This document shows, piece by piece, positions 43,601 to 55,428 of a stretch of 64,000 bases of DNA; within the stretch, counting starts at the first letter, position 1, and the number at the start of each line of letters is the position of its first letter. The DNA is from Sporothrix humicola (Eukaryota > Ascomycota > Sordariomycetes > Ophiostomatales > Ophiostomataceae). The notes under the pieces were generated by a model. The model had not been told where the DNA came from. It did not search any database and saw nothing but the letters and a program-made list of their open reading frames with translations. Location of the stretch: positions 124,001 to 188,000 of the forward strand of contig WNYE01000063.1 of NCBI GenBank assembly GCA_021396245.1, given 5' to 3'. Position numbers and translations under genes: made by a program.

Positions 43601-44248
43601 ACGAGTTCTTTGACGGCGACACCGGCCGCGGTCTGGGCGCCACGCACCAGTGCGGCTGGACGGGCCTCATTGCCCGCATGATCCACGATACTGGGTGAGT
43701 TTTGTTTCCCTCGTGCTTTTCTTATTTTAATTACTAACCCGCTTCATAGTGTCACATGCCGTCTGCCGCAAACTCCGCGCACGCCGGGCGCTGGCATGAA
43801 CCATTACTTTGATGACATCTTCCACCGCTACGAAAAGGTGGGCACGCCGCGCTCGACGTCGATGCCGCGAATCCGTCGGTCGTCGACGGCCCGTTCTCTC
43901 GGCGCCCGCAGCGACTTTTTCATTGGCACGGACGGCGAGTCGGAGACTAATGACGGCGAGCTGGGCCACGACTACCACGAGGGTCTTAACGGCACCAACG
44001 GTACCAACGGCACTCATGCAGTCAATGGCGACGATGACGACGAAGAGCTGCGTATGCGGGCGAGTCGGCGTGCATCGCGGTCCGGCTCCATGTTCTTCCA
44101 CAACCCGGAGCGTGTGCGTGAGCGGGCCGAGGCCGACCAGCACTTGCACAAGTACATTGCCGACCAGCTGCAGCGGTACAAGAGCTCGCAGAGTCTTGAT
44201 AACTATGAGCAAGGTGACGAGTTTGAGGCCCAGGCCGACAAGGAGTAA
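40658..44248 (+). CDS. GH63-type glycosidase (glucosidase/YgjK-like), cytosolic
   Basis: Seven exons: 40658-40781, 40860-40898, 40958-41075, 41135-41231, 41298-41300 (3 nt), 41362-43694, 43750-44248; 1070 residues, all junctions in frame. It starts MVLVDGHEYLTEEEKRLKED and has no signal peptide. Blocks typical of the GH63 (alpha/alpha)6-barrel group: EDYSHDGDAWSHFPHDHARS, HLDNTPTHSYMKYLYKYPQ, FFAAWDSSFHC, AYEWNFGDVNPPVHAW, LFGGNSNWRGPVWICVNYLL and THQCGWTGLIARMIHDTG. Such enzymes hydrolyse alpha-glucosides; the substrate here is unknown and it need not be ER glucosidase I. The last 150 residues form a low-complexity tail with Asn-Gly-Thr repeats and Arg/Ser-rich sequence. The 3-nt exon supplies the Thr of TPTHSY. 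Confidence 0.85.
41298..41300 (+). other. 3-nt microexon (ACC, Thr) in the GH63 gene
   Basis: The preceding intron (41232-41297) has donor GTAAGT, branch point TACTAAC at about 41277-41283 and acceptor TTACAG. The following intron (41301-41361) has donor GTATGT, branch point TACTAAC and acceptor ATCTAG. The three bases between encode the Thr that completes TPTHSY. Confidence 0.7.
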
Positions 44249-44855
44249 GCAAGCTGAAAGGGTAGATTTGGGTACAATGGTTGTCATCGTCATCACAGGA
44301 TATTAGGCATTATTTGATTTGCTTGTTTTGCTGGTTGTTGCTGTTATTTACTGGAGTTCGTTTAATGGATTTGATATTCGTTTATTTTCATTTGCTTTCA
44401 TATTAACTCAAAAGCATGTCTTCTGAAATAAAAGTTGGTACTTGTTTTGTTTTTATGTTTTCCAGTCCGGAAGTTAGATGACAATATACACTATATACAC
44501 AAAACTGCCTCCTCATGCTTGTCTTCCTTCCTTCTCTCCCCTTTGGGTGTGCTGCGCTCGGATATGACAAAATCGGATGCTGCTCTTTTGTTATTTCTTT
44601 TTTGGCTTTCTACAAAAACAAATGCCGCTTTCCCGTTCTCTTTGTATGAGTCGGCCACATCTGCATCCCATTCAATGTTTGGCCATGCCCTTTCTCATGT
44701 CTTGTTTCACCGGTAAATTCGATTCGGCTGGATGGACAAAAAAAAAGTATAGAAAAATACACGGGATTACACCCTCGTCGTCTCGTCTAATGCAGCCTCC
44801 CTCCTTTCCTCCTGCTTCCTCCTCATCTTTTCTTACCTACCGACAGCAACCCCCT
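44249..44855. other. intergenic region between convergent genes
   Basis: About 600 bp, T-rich on the plus strand, for the 3' UTRs of the GH63 and OSCP genes. Nothing else recognised. Confidence 0.6.
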
Positions 44856-45599
44856 TTACAGGTTGTCCGTCAGCAGCTTGTTGAGCTTGGCAACCTTGGC
44901 CGACACGCTCAGGTCGATTGTCCGGTCGCCAACCTCAACCACCAGGCCGCCCAGGATCTCAGGGTTCACCTTGTTGGTGACCTTGAGCTTCTTGCCCTGG
45001 CCGACAAACGACGACTTGGCAATGGCAGTCTCCAGACGGCCCAGCGTCTTGCTATCCAGCGCCTGCGCGCTCGTGACGATCATCTCGACCTCGCCGTTGG
45101 CGGCGCGGATCAGCTCGCCAAACTTGGCGGCAACGTCACCGAGGAGACCGAGGCGGTTGTTCTCGGCCAGGGTCTGGAGGAAGTGCGAGACGGTGGGCTG
45201 GTTGGCGCTGCCGGTCGACTTTTGCAGCTCGGCAACAACGGCGTTCTTGTCGGCGGTCGACAGGGTCGGGGTGGCGAGGATGGTGCCGAGCTTGGGGTCC
45301 TTGGCGAGGAGGGCCGAGAGGGCGGCAATGGTCTTGGCCGTGGGATCGAGGGTCGACGTCTTGACGGCGGCGGTGTACTATTCAGTCAGTATGCGTGCAG
45401 GGAGAGTGAAAGCGTCGGGGGTGCCTACCAGAGCCGTCGCGTAGGTGCCGTCGAGGCCGAAGAGGGCGACCGGGGGCTTGACGTCCTGGGCGGGAGCGGC
45501 AGCGGCAGCATAGCCGCGCATCAGAGCCGGAGTTGCGGCGGCGACGGTGCGGCGGGAGGCAGCCGTGCGGGCCGCGAGCATTGCTTGTCTCGACAGCAT
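44856..45599 (-). CDS. atp5: ATP synthase subunit 5 (OSCP), mitochondrial
   Basis: Two exons, 45599-45429 and 45377-44856; 230 residues, normal for OSCP. The N-terminus MLSRQAMLAARTAASRRTVA is a mitochondrial presequence, with the mature protein probably starting after MRGYAAAAAP. The delta/OSCP family is recognised by ALFGLDGTYATALYTAA, then ENNRLGLLGDVAAKFGELI, and the C-terminal block VNPEILGGLVVEVGDRTIDL ending SVSAKVAKLNKLLTDNL. OSCP joins the peripheral stalk to the top of F1 in the inner-membrane ATP synthase. The intron falls within the N-terminal helical domain. Confidence 0.95.
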
Positions 45600-46478
45600 T
45601 GTGTGGGTGGGTGAAGGAGAAGAGGAGAAACGAGTTTCGTCGGGTATCGCAAAGGGTCGCGGTGGGTGCCGAGACAATTGGGTGCGATGGGAGTCGTGAG
45701 GCGTGAGGAGGTTATGCAAAACCGAAACTCGAAAAAACGAAAGCTTCTCGGGTTTTGGGGGAAATGGTGGAAAGGAAGGAACCGGCCACTGGCTCGGCAC
45801 AGAGTGGGTGCCTGAGGCAGCAACTTTTCGCAGCCAAAAATACGCCAAAAAAGTCAATTGCAGACTTTTGGCGGGCAGTTGGCGGGCATTTGGCAGGCTG
45901 TTTGGCTCTATTTTTCCCGTGGCCGCGCCCTGGCACTAACATCCAGGGGTGGGAAATAGCGCCTCTGATCCGGCAATAAAATTTAATCGAAAAATAAATG
46001 CATAATTCAGCACAGAAAATCACTCACCAGAGACAGAGAGGCACTTCAACAATGGCACTTCTCGTAAAAAGTGGCTCCTGGCAAGGCTGGCCTTGTTGTA
46101 GCCGGCAGTAAACAAATGCCATGGCATCATGGCACCTTTCAACTGTGTTTTACATTATTTCAGCAATAGAAATCACAGAGCAGAATACGCCCAGTACACC
46201 AGATAAATCCAAACAGCTGTATTGATATCAGAACATCCTTTTATCCCTCGGAAAACAAATAATAAAAACGCCAATCAGATAATACACGGCCCAATGCAAA
46301 CAACACAGTCAACAGAGACGGACAAAAACAAGACCACAACCTACAGGCGGTCCTCGAAACATCAACCTGTCCAGCCTTGGCCACAGATATAACAACACGA
46401 TGCTAGCATGCAAGATGAAATGCAAACAAAAGAAACGGCAGAGGATAAAAAGCAAATAAATCAGAGTGTAGAGTCAAC
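45600..46478. other. intergenic region and promoter of atp5
   Basis: About 880 bp between two minus-strand genes, holding the atp5 promoter and the mob1 3' UTR. It contains the tandem 11-bp repeat annotated separately. Confidence 0.6.
45868..45900. repeat. three tandem 11-bp units in the atp5 promoter
   Basis: TTGGCGGGCAG, TTGGCGGGCAT and TTGGCAGGCTG occur back to back, followed by a partial TTTGGC. They lie about 270-300 bp upstream of the atp5 start. The core TTTGGCGGG resembles E2F/MBF-like sites, but the binding protein is unknown. Confidence 0.7.
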
Positions 46479-47294
46479 TCAGTCACTCCGCAGCATGCTC
46501 TCCACCAAATCGCCTAGGGGACCCCAAAAGTCCTTGCCGCTCGCCAGGCTGTGCTCGTCAATGAAGAGCACGTACTGCTTGAAGCTCGTGTTGAGGTGCG
46601 GCTCGAGGCCCAGCTCGCGGATGACGGGGTAGTGATGGCAGTAGATGTGGGCGTAGACGCGGTACATGCGCTTGAAGATTTGCTTCATCAGCGACGGGAA
46701 GTTCTTGGGGAACGGCACGCCGATGCGGCTCGGCATGACGGCCTCGTTGTCGATCGTGCTCTGCACCCAGGCCATGAGCTGCTCAATGTAGGCCGGGGCG
46801 GGCATCTTGGTGGGTTTCTTGTAGTTGTCACTGTCCTGCCACAGGTACTCGAACTCGTCGGTGGCCTTCATTTCGGGGCACGACTGCGGCGAGCAGAACT
46901 CGGTAATCGCGCCGTACAGCAGGTTGATCTGGTTGTAAAAGTCGACCACTGCGCAAGGCGTGTGTTAGTTGAATACCGCGGGGCGCAATATCATTGTCAT
47001 TCACGGGGAGGGGGCTTACTGTTAACCGCCAGCCATTCGTTCTCGTCCTCGCCCTCGGGCAGCTTGACGACCTTGCGCAGACTGCCGCCGCCGAGGGTGG
47101 CCTCGGCATACTGGCGCAGCTGGTAACTCGTGTTGCCGCCCTTGCCGGGCGCGCGTGGTCGGAACTGGTTGCGCGTGCGCGCGTTTCTATCGAACAGAAA
47201 GTTAGCGATGTGTTGCTGGATGCATCGATGCACCAATGCAGTCGACAGTCGATCGAGTTCGGCGTGCATACACTGTGGTAAGGAGAGAGGCCAT
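46479..47294 (-). CDS. mob1: Mob1 kinase activator (septation/mitotic exit network)
   Basis: Three exons: 47294-47272 (23 nt), 47186-47020, 46948-46479; 219 residues, the usual Mob1 length. The first exon encodes MASLLTT plus two bases; joining gives MASLLTTVNARTRNQFRPR. Mob-family blocks are NEWLAVN, VDFYNQINLLYGAITEFC, CPEMKATDEFEYLW, FPKNFPSLMKQIFKRMYRVY and HIYCHHYPVIRELGLEPHLN. These carry the Cys and His residues that hold the structural zinc. Mob1 binds and activates the NDR/LATS kinase Sid2/Dbf2 for septation. The residue just after the second intron is Met where many homologues have Thr. Confidence 0.93.
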
Positions 47295-48634
47295 TGCGAT
47301 GGCTTTGCTTCAGTCTGTCGTCGAGGTGTTGGAGAGATTTGTGGATGGATATCGAGATGGAAATATGTGAGAGGTTGAAAGATGGACGTCGAAAGAAGGA
47401 CAGGTGCGGAGGCGAAAGCGAAAGACAAAGAGAAGGACAGGAAAGGGAGGACAATCGTTTTATTCTAGGGAATGGCGGCGACGCAAAGAAGATGGGGCAC
47501 TTGCTTGCAGAAATGCTGGGTATGCGACGGAGTGCGACGTAGGAGGCAGCGGTAGCCGGTGGAGATGCAAAATAGTTGAAGGTTGATTGCGGCTGGGCCT
47601 AAGGCTGTCTGGCATGTTTACGTCGTTGCCGTTTTGGGCCCGTTGCCGGGACTGCAGGCAATTAAAGGAGGGGCCAGGCCTTAATTACGTGGGTGGTGTG
47701 GCTCAACTGTGGCGTCAATACTGTGAGCAGGAGCAGGTAACACCCGAAATTCTGGCGATCAACGCGCTAAAATACAAGGCTCTAGTGTAAATAATACCCC
47801 TGAAAAGAGCATCTTGTGAGGAAGCAACGACGACGCATTCCTCTTTTGACAATCCCTTGAATCAAAGTGACGAAATTGGGCCTTCTTATTTCATATGCTC
47901 TATTGTATGTGAGTGCTGTTTTATTACGATCCTCTTTATCGTGGGTTCATTTTCTTTCGATTTTATTTTTCATTATTGATTTATTTTTTTGTTAATATTA
48001 CTCCGAAAAATCAAATGTGGAAGTGTCAAGATATACGACAGAAAATCCAACAAAAAATACACTTGACGAGGCCCTCAATGCTGTCAACGTCAATATGCAA
48101 TATACAACACTCGTCAATACGAACCCCTCGGTTACAAATTGCCCGAACAGCCTTAATCGCGCGGCCGATGCGGCAACATGCTCGATTTGTTTCTTCCGGA
48201 AACAACTTAAGGTCACGACGGATTCAATTCAAGTGAATTGTCGACGCAATTACATCTTTCATACAAGCCCTGTGTGGTGACCCCGCGTACGCCGAGAAGA
48301 GGAGTTCTCTTTGGCGGGCGGCGGCTAAGTTGGACGGTGCCTGCAGCTCTGTCGGCAGCTTCCTATATTCCAAGTCAATTTGGGCTGAATGAATTATTCC
48401 GTGTCTCACAGGATGTCGATATTACAGAACGACGAACATGTCGACAACGGGAGAAGTCAATGGCGAGGGCAGACGAGCGTGTCGGTTGATTGATCCCGCA
48501 CGCCTGGTCCTTGTGAGTTTCTTTCTTATATGGCTCCCAGAGCTTCCAATGTGGACTGAAAAAGCCGAGAACTTGATTCAAAGCAGATGAACATCAAGTG
48601 ATTGTAACTTCTGCCAGTACCACACACTGTCAAG
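47295..48634. other. divergent intergenic region between mob1 and a secreted glycosidase gene
   Basis: About 1.3 kb, promoter of both genes. The part near 47.87-48.0 kb is AT-rich. No coding or RNA gene is recognised. Confidence 0.6.
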
Positions 48635-51019
48635 ATGCATTTCTCTGCTGCTCTAGTTGCGGCGGCGCTGCTTTTTGTGGCTGAAGCAGCCGATCCTGCC
48701 AAACCAGCGGCCAAAATCGCCCGCCGCAAGATCGTGCAGTCGTTCAATGTCCGCCGAAATGCCAGCTCCAAGACGACACCGCTCCAGGTCGGCAACGGCA
48801 ACCTGGCTTTTGGAGCCGACATTACGGGTCTCCAGACGTTCCAGCCCTACAACATCCTGTCGACCTGGGGCTGGCACAATTTTAGCTTGCCGCTCTCGGC
48901 AGCTGGCAGCAACAAGACGGCATCGCCCTCCGACTTTACAGGTCTCGACTGGGAGACACACGGCCGTCTTGTCAATTACGACCAGCCCAACCCAGCCGAG
49001 GCTGCCATCTCGGACTGGCTGATTCAGAACCCGCACCGCATCAACCTGGCGCGTATCGGCCTCGATTTTGGTAACCTGACAGTCGGCGGCAAACCCGTCA
49101 CGGAAGCCGATCTGGTCAATGCCACGCAGGAACTGGACCTGTGGACGGGCAGCATCAAGTCGTCCTTTTCCCTCAATGGCACATCGGTCGAGGTCGAGAC
49201 TTGGGCGCACCCGGAAGATGACATGATTGGGATTGCCATTCGCTCGGACCTGCTGGCCTCGGGCGATTTGGGCCTGTTCATGGACTTTCCCTACCCCGAC
49301 GCCAACAAGTTTGATGCTCCTTTTGTCGGCACCTATCCGAACGGAACCTCCAAGAATTCGGGGGACAAGTTCACGACCGTGTTTGACCCATGGTACGGCA
49401 CCATCCAGCGGACTCTAGCCAGCAAGGATGGCACCAACGACGCCAACGGCACGTCGTACTATCTGCAGCTACAGTGGAACAACTATGGCCACGTCTCGGG
49501 ACCGCAGCCCGGCACCAACGGTCGCTACCTGCTGACGGCCGCCAACTCGACCGAGATCCTGTTTGTCGCCGCCTTTTCGAGCGAGGGCGATTTTGTGCCC
49601 ATGTCCTTTGGCGGCTTGAGCGACCAGTCAGCCGACTGGTGGTCTGACTACTGGAACTCGGGCGCTTTTGTCGATCTGACGGCATCCAACTCATCCGAGG
49701 CCAAGGAGCTGCAAAGAAGGACAGTCCTGTCGCAGTATCTGACCGTCGTCAACTCGGCATCGACAAATCCTCCTCAAGGTGAGTAAAGTGAACAATGTGA
49801 AATAAACCAAATAAGGATCCAACAGCTAACATACTATAGAATCTGGTAAGCTTCATACATCGTGAACGGCTCGATCTTCTGAGACTAATTATCATAGGCC
49901 TCGTCAACAATGGTTGGTACGGCAAGTTCCATGTAAGTTGCTCCCGCTGTCCACACACTGGCTCAAACTCAAGACTTACACCGCCAGCTCGAGATGGCAT
50001 TCTGGCATCTTGTCCACTTTGCCCGCTGGGGCCACTTTGACCTCCTCGACCGCAGTCTTCCCAGCATGTACACCCGCTTTTTGTCATCGTCGATCGACCG
50101 CGCCAAAAAGCAAGGCTACAAGGGCGCCCGATGGGGCAAGATGACCGATCCGACCGGCCGCAGCGCCCCCGGCGAGATCAATTCGCTACTCATCTGGCAG
50201 CAGCCGCACCCGCTCTACTTTGCCGAGCTGCACTACCGCGCGTTCCCCAATGTCTCGACACTGCGTCAGTGGGACGAGATCATTACGGCGACGGCCGACT
50301 TTATGGCGTCTTTTGCGTTCCTGAACAAGACCACGGGTGTGTACGATCTGGGGCCGCCGCTATACCCTGTGTCGGAGACTGGAAACCCCAATGCCACCAT
50401 CAACCCGGCCTTTGAGCTGGCGTACTGGCGGTTCGGTCTCGACGTGGCCATTCAGTGGAAGCAGCGGCAGGCCAACGCAACAGCAAACTCAACGACCGCC
50501 AGCATCCCCCAAGCATGGATCGATGTCCGTGATAAGCTGGCACCGCTGCCCGTCGAGAACGGCACTTTTACTGTCTACGAGGGCGTCCTCGATATGTGGA
50601 AAGACAAGGCCACTATTACAGATCATCCTGCCCTGGCCGGCATCTACGGGTGGCTGCCTCCGTCGACCAGCGGTCCTGTGCCGCTCAACCTCACGATTGT
50701 CAAGAACACAGCCGACAAGATCAAGGAGGTTTGGGACTTGAAGAACAGCTACGGCTGGGACTTCCCCATGCTGGCCATGAACTCCTTGCGCCTGGGCGAT
50801 GTCAACCAGGCTCTGGCTTATCTGTTGGATTCCAACTTTGCCTTTGACGACGCCGGTTACCCTCTCGGTGGCTCGCGTGTGCCGACGCCCTACATGCCCA
50901 GCAGTGGTGCCTTGTTGCAGGCAGTGGCTATGCTGGCTGGCGGCTGGGATGGCTCGCCGGGTTCGCACTTCCCTGCAGAGTGGAATGCCGTCGTCGAAGG
51001 GTTCTCTGTGGGGCTGTAG
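48635..51019 (+). CDS. secreted six-hairpin glycosidase-like protein
   Basis: Four exons: 48635-49778, 49840-49845 (6 nt), 49898-49932, 49988-51019; 738 residues in frame. It starts with a signal peptide (MHFSAALVAAALLFVAEA) and has many Asn-X-Ser/Thr sites, so it is probably extracellular and glycosylated. An N-terminal beta-sandwich-like region contains LQVGNGNLAFGADITGLQTF and WGWHNFSLP. The (alpha/alpha)6-barrel part contains LVNNGWYGKFH, LEMAFWHLVHFARWGHFDLL, LIWQQPHPLYFAELHYR and WDFPMLAMNSLRLGDVNQAL. This layout resembles the GH65/GH95 clan; the substrate cannot be told. The 6-nt exon completes ESG in the segment NPPQESGLVNNGWYGKFH, which precedes the barrel helix. Confidence 0.8.
49840..49845 (+). 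other. 6-nt microexon (AATCTG) in the secreted glycosidase gene
   Basis: The upstream intron (49779-49839) has donor GTGAGT, branch region GCTAAC and acceptor TATAG. The downstream intron (49846-49897) has donor GTAAGC, branch region GACTAAT and acceptor CATAG. The six bases restore the frame and encode Glu-Ser-Gly across both junctions. Confidence 0.75.
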
Positions 51020-51459
51020 TCAAGTAACGAGGGAAAAAGTAGAACAAGAGAGCAGCAGGTAGCAGATAGATGTTAATGCTTGGTATATTGTGACCGGCGC
51101 CCTTCTTTTTCTCAAAACACAGGACGTGTGTGGTCTGCGCTATCTAAATCAAAAAGTTATGAGGGAGGCAGCTGTGAAGCAGGGGAGGCTAATGCTGGGG
51201 GTTAGAGATATCGTCTTCTTTGATGCAGTAAACAATACACCTCATCCCCTCCTCCCGTAGCTGTGCCTTTGATGTACGCTGTCGTGGTATGGACACAATA
51301 GTAACACTAATTATGCCCACCGCGCGGCAGCTTTGTCTTTGGTTGTCGTATGTCCTCGTTTTCTGTTGGTCGTTCTCACGTGGAGCTTCTGAAAGAACAT
51401 CTTTGAAAAGAATATCTTTCATAAAACATGGCTTCTCACTCCTTTTGCGTCTGCTTTCC
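51020..51459. other. intergenic region between convergent genes
   Basis: About 440 bp for the 3' UTRs of the glycosidase and lsm1 genes. Nothing else recognised. Confidence 0.6.
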
Positions 51460-52108
51460 CTACAGCAGAATCTCGCCCATGTTCTCGCCCTCAAAGCCGA
51501 GCCCGGACAGCTTCTTCACCCGCGCCTTCTCGGCAACCTTGTCCGCCGCCTTCTTCTTCTTGGCCAGCTCCACCATCACCGATTCTTCAATCTTGTCGTG
51601 GCCCGGCGGCGCTTCGTCGTCGCGGTCCAGGTCGATTTCGCCGAGCAACAAAACGTTCTCGCCCCGCACCAGGTACGTCCCCCGCGGGATGTCAGCGTAC
51701 AGGCCGCGGCCGTTGGCGGCGCTCTCGGGCGCCACGCTGGCCTCGAATGCGCCGGGCGGGAGGAATGTCCGCTCGACGGCGTTTTGCAATATTAAGTTGG
51801 CTGTTGTTGTTAGGGAGACGTTCAGTCAAAAAAGAGTGCGGGTTGACCCACCAAACTGATCCCATGTCCTTAACACGCCGAGGACTTTTCTGCCGTCGCG
51901 CAGGACGACCATCAGCTTTTCTAAGTGTGTCAGCCTCTCTCCTCTCAATATGTTCTCAATTATATGCATATGCCTCTAGGCACATACTGTCTGTCAGGTC
52001 GAGCAGCTGGGCTGCGGTTGTGAACATTTGTGCCGGGAGCTGGGACTGCTGCAGCGGTGGCCGCGGCCCGCCCATCAGCGGCGGTTCTGAGATCGACAGG
52101 TTCTCCAT
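51460..52108 (-). CDS. lsm1: Lsm1, Sm-like subunit of the cytoplasmic Lsm1-7 decapping complex
   Basis: Three exons: 52108-51988, 51920-51852, 51800-51460; 176 residues. The Sm fold begins after a Pro/Gln-rich N-terminus: TTAAQLLDLTDKKLMVVLRD, GRKVLGVLRTWDQFANLILQ, then RGTYLVRGENVLLLGEIDLD. The sequences LRDGRKVLGVLRTWDQF and VRGENVLLLGEID match Sm1 and Sm2 motifs of Lsm1 rather than Lsm8. A charged helical tail (VMVELAKKKKAADKVAEKAR) follows, as in Lsm1 proteins. Lsm1-7 binds oligoadenylated mRNA 3' ends and activates decapping in P-bodies. Sm-domain assignment is clear; the Lsm1 choice is from motif detail and the tail. Confidence 0.88.
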
Positions 52109-53650
52109 GGTGTGTGTAGTGCTCGAGGGAAGTATGGAAGCGAGGATTATAGATTGTAGATCGGAGGTTGTGGATGACTCCAACAGACTGTCTTCAGTCC
52201 TGTCGAGTCAAGATACCCTGTCTTTGGTGGAAGACGAGGAACAGAAATAGGAAACAGAGATTGTCTGTTCCTTGGGTATATGCGAATGTCGTCGGGTCGT
52301 TGAGAGAGCCTGGATGTGCTCTCTTGTTCTCGCCGTTTTCTCGTTTTGTCAAGGCCTCGTTCTTTGTTCGTCGTCGATGTTTCCACAGTGCAGGGAAGTG
52401 ACGACAGGGAGCGCCTGCCCGCGCTGTGCTCAGTAGCGCCAATGCAGGATTGGGTGGATTTTCACTGCTGGCGCAAAAAAATGCACGGCCACAGTACGCC
52501 ACACTTGAAAGAGCTTCAAAAGCGAGGCAGCTCGGCCATGAAGGAATGGTTTTCTTATTATTTCGAGCGTTATATTACAATCCGAGCTTTCTATCTCATC
52601 AATTGACACCGTGCAAACCAAAATGTACCATCATCAAGTCTACCCTTGCTGTTGTCGCATGGCTGTCTGCCAATTCCATTCTAACCCTGTAAAACTGCAC
52701 CTTCTTCCCTGTAGCTACAGCACCTTAACACAGTAAAAGGCGGAAAAATACACTGCCGCTTCCGGTAGTGGGTCGCTTTTCGCGGGGCCGGCGCAAAACA
52801 CACGACTAGCAAGACGCCGCCAGCCAATCACAGCCCATCTCCTGCCACCTGCCGACGCATTTCCAGCCTGATCCCAAAAGACAGCAGGCTCTGGGTGGTG
52901 TGAGCACTCTGAATCTTTGTTAGCTGTGTTAGTGGACCGCGCCGCTGCTATTCAGAGCCTTTGCGGAAGCAGCAGTGACACTGCAATTGGGGGCAGGCAC
53001 GAGAGCGCCGACTAACAGCCAGCAAGAGCGACCAAGCGCCGATTTTCTTACACTGGCGCAGCGCAGCCATTTTTTCCTCTTCCCCCTTCCGCCTTCTCTT
53101 CTCGTCGTTCTCCTCTATCTTCTATCTCGACAACTCCTCCTACTTGCGATTTCCTTTGCTCGATCTTTTCGGTACTCTCTTTCTCGTCTTTTATGCAGAT
53201 CTTCCCAAATGCTCTCCCGCCGTGGAGTTTGACAAGTTCCCATTCTTATTCTGCGAGTCTCTTCTTTGCTCTCTGATTAGCAGGAGTTGGAAAAGTCGTT
53301 GATTGCCTTTTCCTCCTCCAGCCTTGACTCCTCTTTTGTCACCATTCTGTCTTTCGTGTCTTTCGGCACATCTGAACAGACGTCAATATTTAGGACGTTC
53401 CTCTTTCTCTAAGGCTTTCTTTTCAGCTGTCTTTTCTGAAGAGGGCGTCGTCAAAAAAACTCGATACCCCCTCCCTTTTCCACGTCGCCAACTTTTAACC
53501 GAAGACACCAGTCTCCTCCTTCGACCCCGTCTCTCCAGAGCAACAACTCTCTCCACAACTCCTCTCGACGTTCAACGTCCCTCCTCTTACCTCTTCTACT
53601 TCTCCGACCATATCCTCCCATCCTCTCCACAAACCCACACACAATACAAA
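52109..53650. other. divergent intergenic region between lsm1 and the sds3-like gene
   Basis: About 1.5 kb. From 53.07 kb on the plus strand is CT-rich with short ATG-initiated frames (for example a 7-codon one at 53210-53233), probably leader or core promoter of the downstream gene. No other gene recognised. Confidence 0.6.
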
Positions 53651-55428
53651 ATGGCAACAGCAGATGCCCACGCCCAGGCTCTCGGCAATGACGCCGACCA
53701 GCGGGTTGGACGCGCTGCTTCGCCTGGCCCTACTCAGGCTCAGTCGAAGCGCGACAAGAAGCGCCAGCTTCTGACCGACCGCCTGGCCGCCCTCTCTGAG
53801 AAGTTTAACAGAGATCGCGACATGACCTACCGCGAGCAGCTGCAAAAGATCCAGATCGACACCAACTTGGTTATGCGTCTGGATCCCTATGCCGACCGCC
53901 CGCTCGACTTCCTCGGCCAAGACCGCAACAGCCGTGAGCGAGACTACAACCGAGACCCCGACCCAGAGGGCCGCGGCGGTGGTCGTGGCCTGCTCGAGAT
54001 GGCTGGGCCGACGTTCCAACAGTGGATCCAGGAGATTGAGGATCTGGTGGAAGAGCGAGACGCCGAGTTGACAAAGCAAAAGGTGAGTGACAGTGCGGGA
54101 GGCTTTTACAGCACCAAAGGAACATTATCACTGACTTCTTCTCCCAGTTCGAATACGAGAAAAAGGCACAAGAACACAAGAACACCCACGCCTTCAAGAC
54201 CGACACAGCCCAGCGCGAGCACCGCCAGCTCTCGGCGACGCTCCGTGAACGCCTCTCAAATGCCATTACCGCGAAAAAGGTCCGCCTCACCAAGGAAAAG
54301 GAAGCCCTCGAGATCTCCGACGCCTCGGCCCTCCTCCTCCACCCCAACCAGTTCTCCATCAACAACCCCTCTAGCCCTGGCGGCACACACAGCAAGCGCG
54401 CCACGCGCCTGCGGCAAACAGCCGACGATTTGCCGGGCATTGGCGACACCCGCAAGCGCAAGCGGAACGGCGCCGACGACGATGGCTCGCCAGCACCACA
54501 GCGCCGCGCCGATAACAACGGCACGACGCCCTTCTGGCACGGCGATCGTCTGGCCTACCGCAAGGTGACGGGCCCTGTCTACAGCATCGACAAGCTGTTC
54601 ACTGACAAGGAGCTCGCCATGACGTACAACGCGGCCGCTATTGCGTCACACAAGTACCTTCTGTCGCACCGCACCAAGCTTAACAGCAACGGCGAGATCG
54701 TCTCGTCGGCCTCGGACACCGAGTCGGGCGACCACGACGACGATGACCGCGACGCCACGCCTGCGGCCACCAGTATGGAGCGTGTGCCCTCGCACGCCAC
54801 GCGTAGCACGCGCGGCGGTGCTAACAACCACAACCAGGCAGCGGCCAACTTTGTCGACGATAGGCTCGTCGGCCTCGAGGCCCTCACCAACTTTGAGATG
54901 CCCAGCAACCTTGAGAAGCTTGTGGTCAACGAGCCTAAGATGCCGCCCATGTTCATGAGCAACTATGCGAAGCCGCACTCTAAGATTGATGCGAACACGC
55001 CCACCACGCTTTCGGGCGACGACGTCAGCTCCGATCTGTCCGTCATCAAGCTGCTGCGGCAGTATGAGCGCGTCCACGGCGCCGGCTCCAACTTTGACAA
55101 TGCCAACGGCGGCCGCAAGGTGCTGGAAGCTACTGCCTTCTCGCCCAATGACAGCCGCTACGTCGCCTACCTGCGTCATGAGCGCGATGGCGACGCGGAC
55201 GACCTGCGCAAAGACCTGCGCTTGCCCACCAGCAGCGTGCGCGACGAGCCGGCCACGCCGAGCCACCATCACCACGACCGCATCAGCGGCGCCACTCTTT
55301 CGGCTGCAGCAGCCGTCTCTGGCTCGGGCCTGCACGCCACCCCTATGAGCCGGCAGAGCAGCCAAGGCGGTGCGGCCATGAGCCGACAAGGCAGCAATAC
55401 ACGGGCACAGCGGAAACGGAACCAATAG
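53651..55428 (+). CDS. Sds3-like subunit of the Rpd3/Sin3 histone deacetylase complex
   Basis: Two exons, 53651-54082 and 54148-55428; 570 residues. The first 230 residues are highly helical and charged: KKRQLLTDRLAALSEKFNRD, YREQLQKIQIDTNLVMRLD, then WIQEIEDLVEERDAELTKQK joined to FEYEKKAQEHKN. These are followed by REHRQLSATLRERLSNAITA and KKVRLTKEKEALEIS. A later RKRKRNG and a block VYSIDKLFTDKELAMTYNAA correspond in order to the C-terminal part of SUDS3/Sds3. Such proteins scaffold Sin3-Rpd3 for gene repression in the nucleus. The remainder is disordered and Ser/Asp/His-rich. The family call rests on coiled-coil layout and two blocks, so related helical HDAC subunits such as Dep1 are not excluded. 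Confidence 0.68.
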
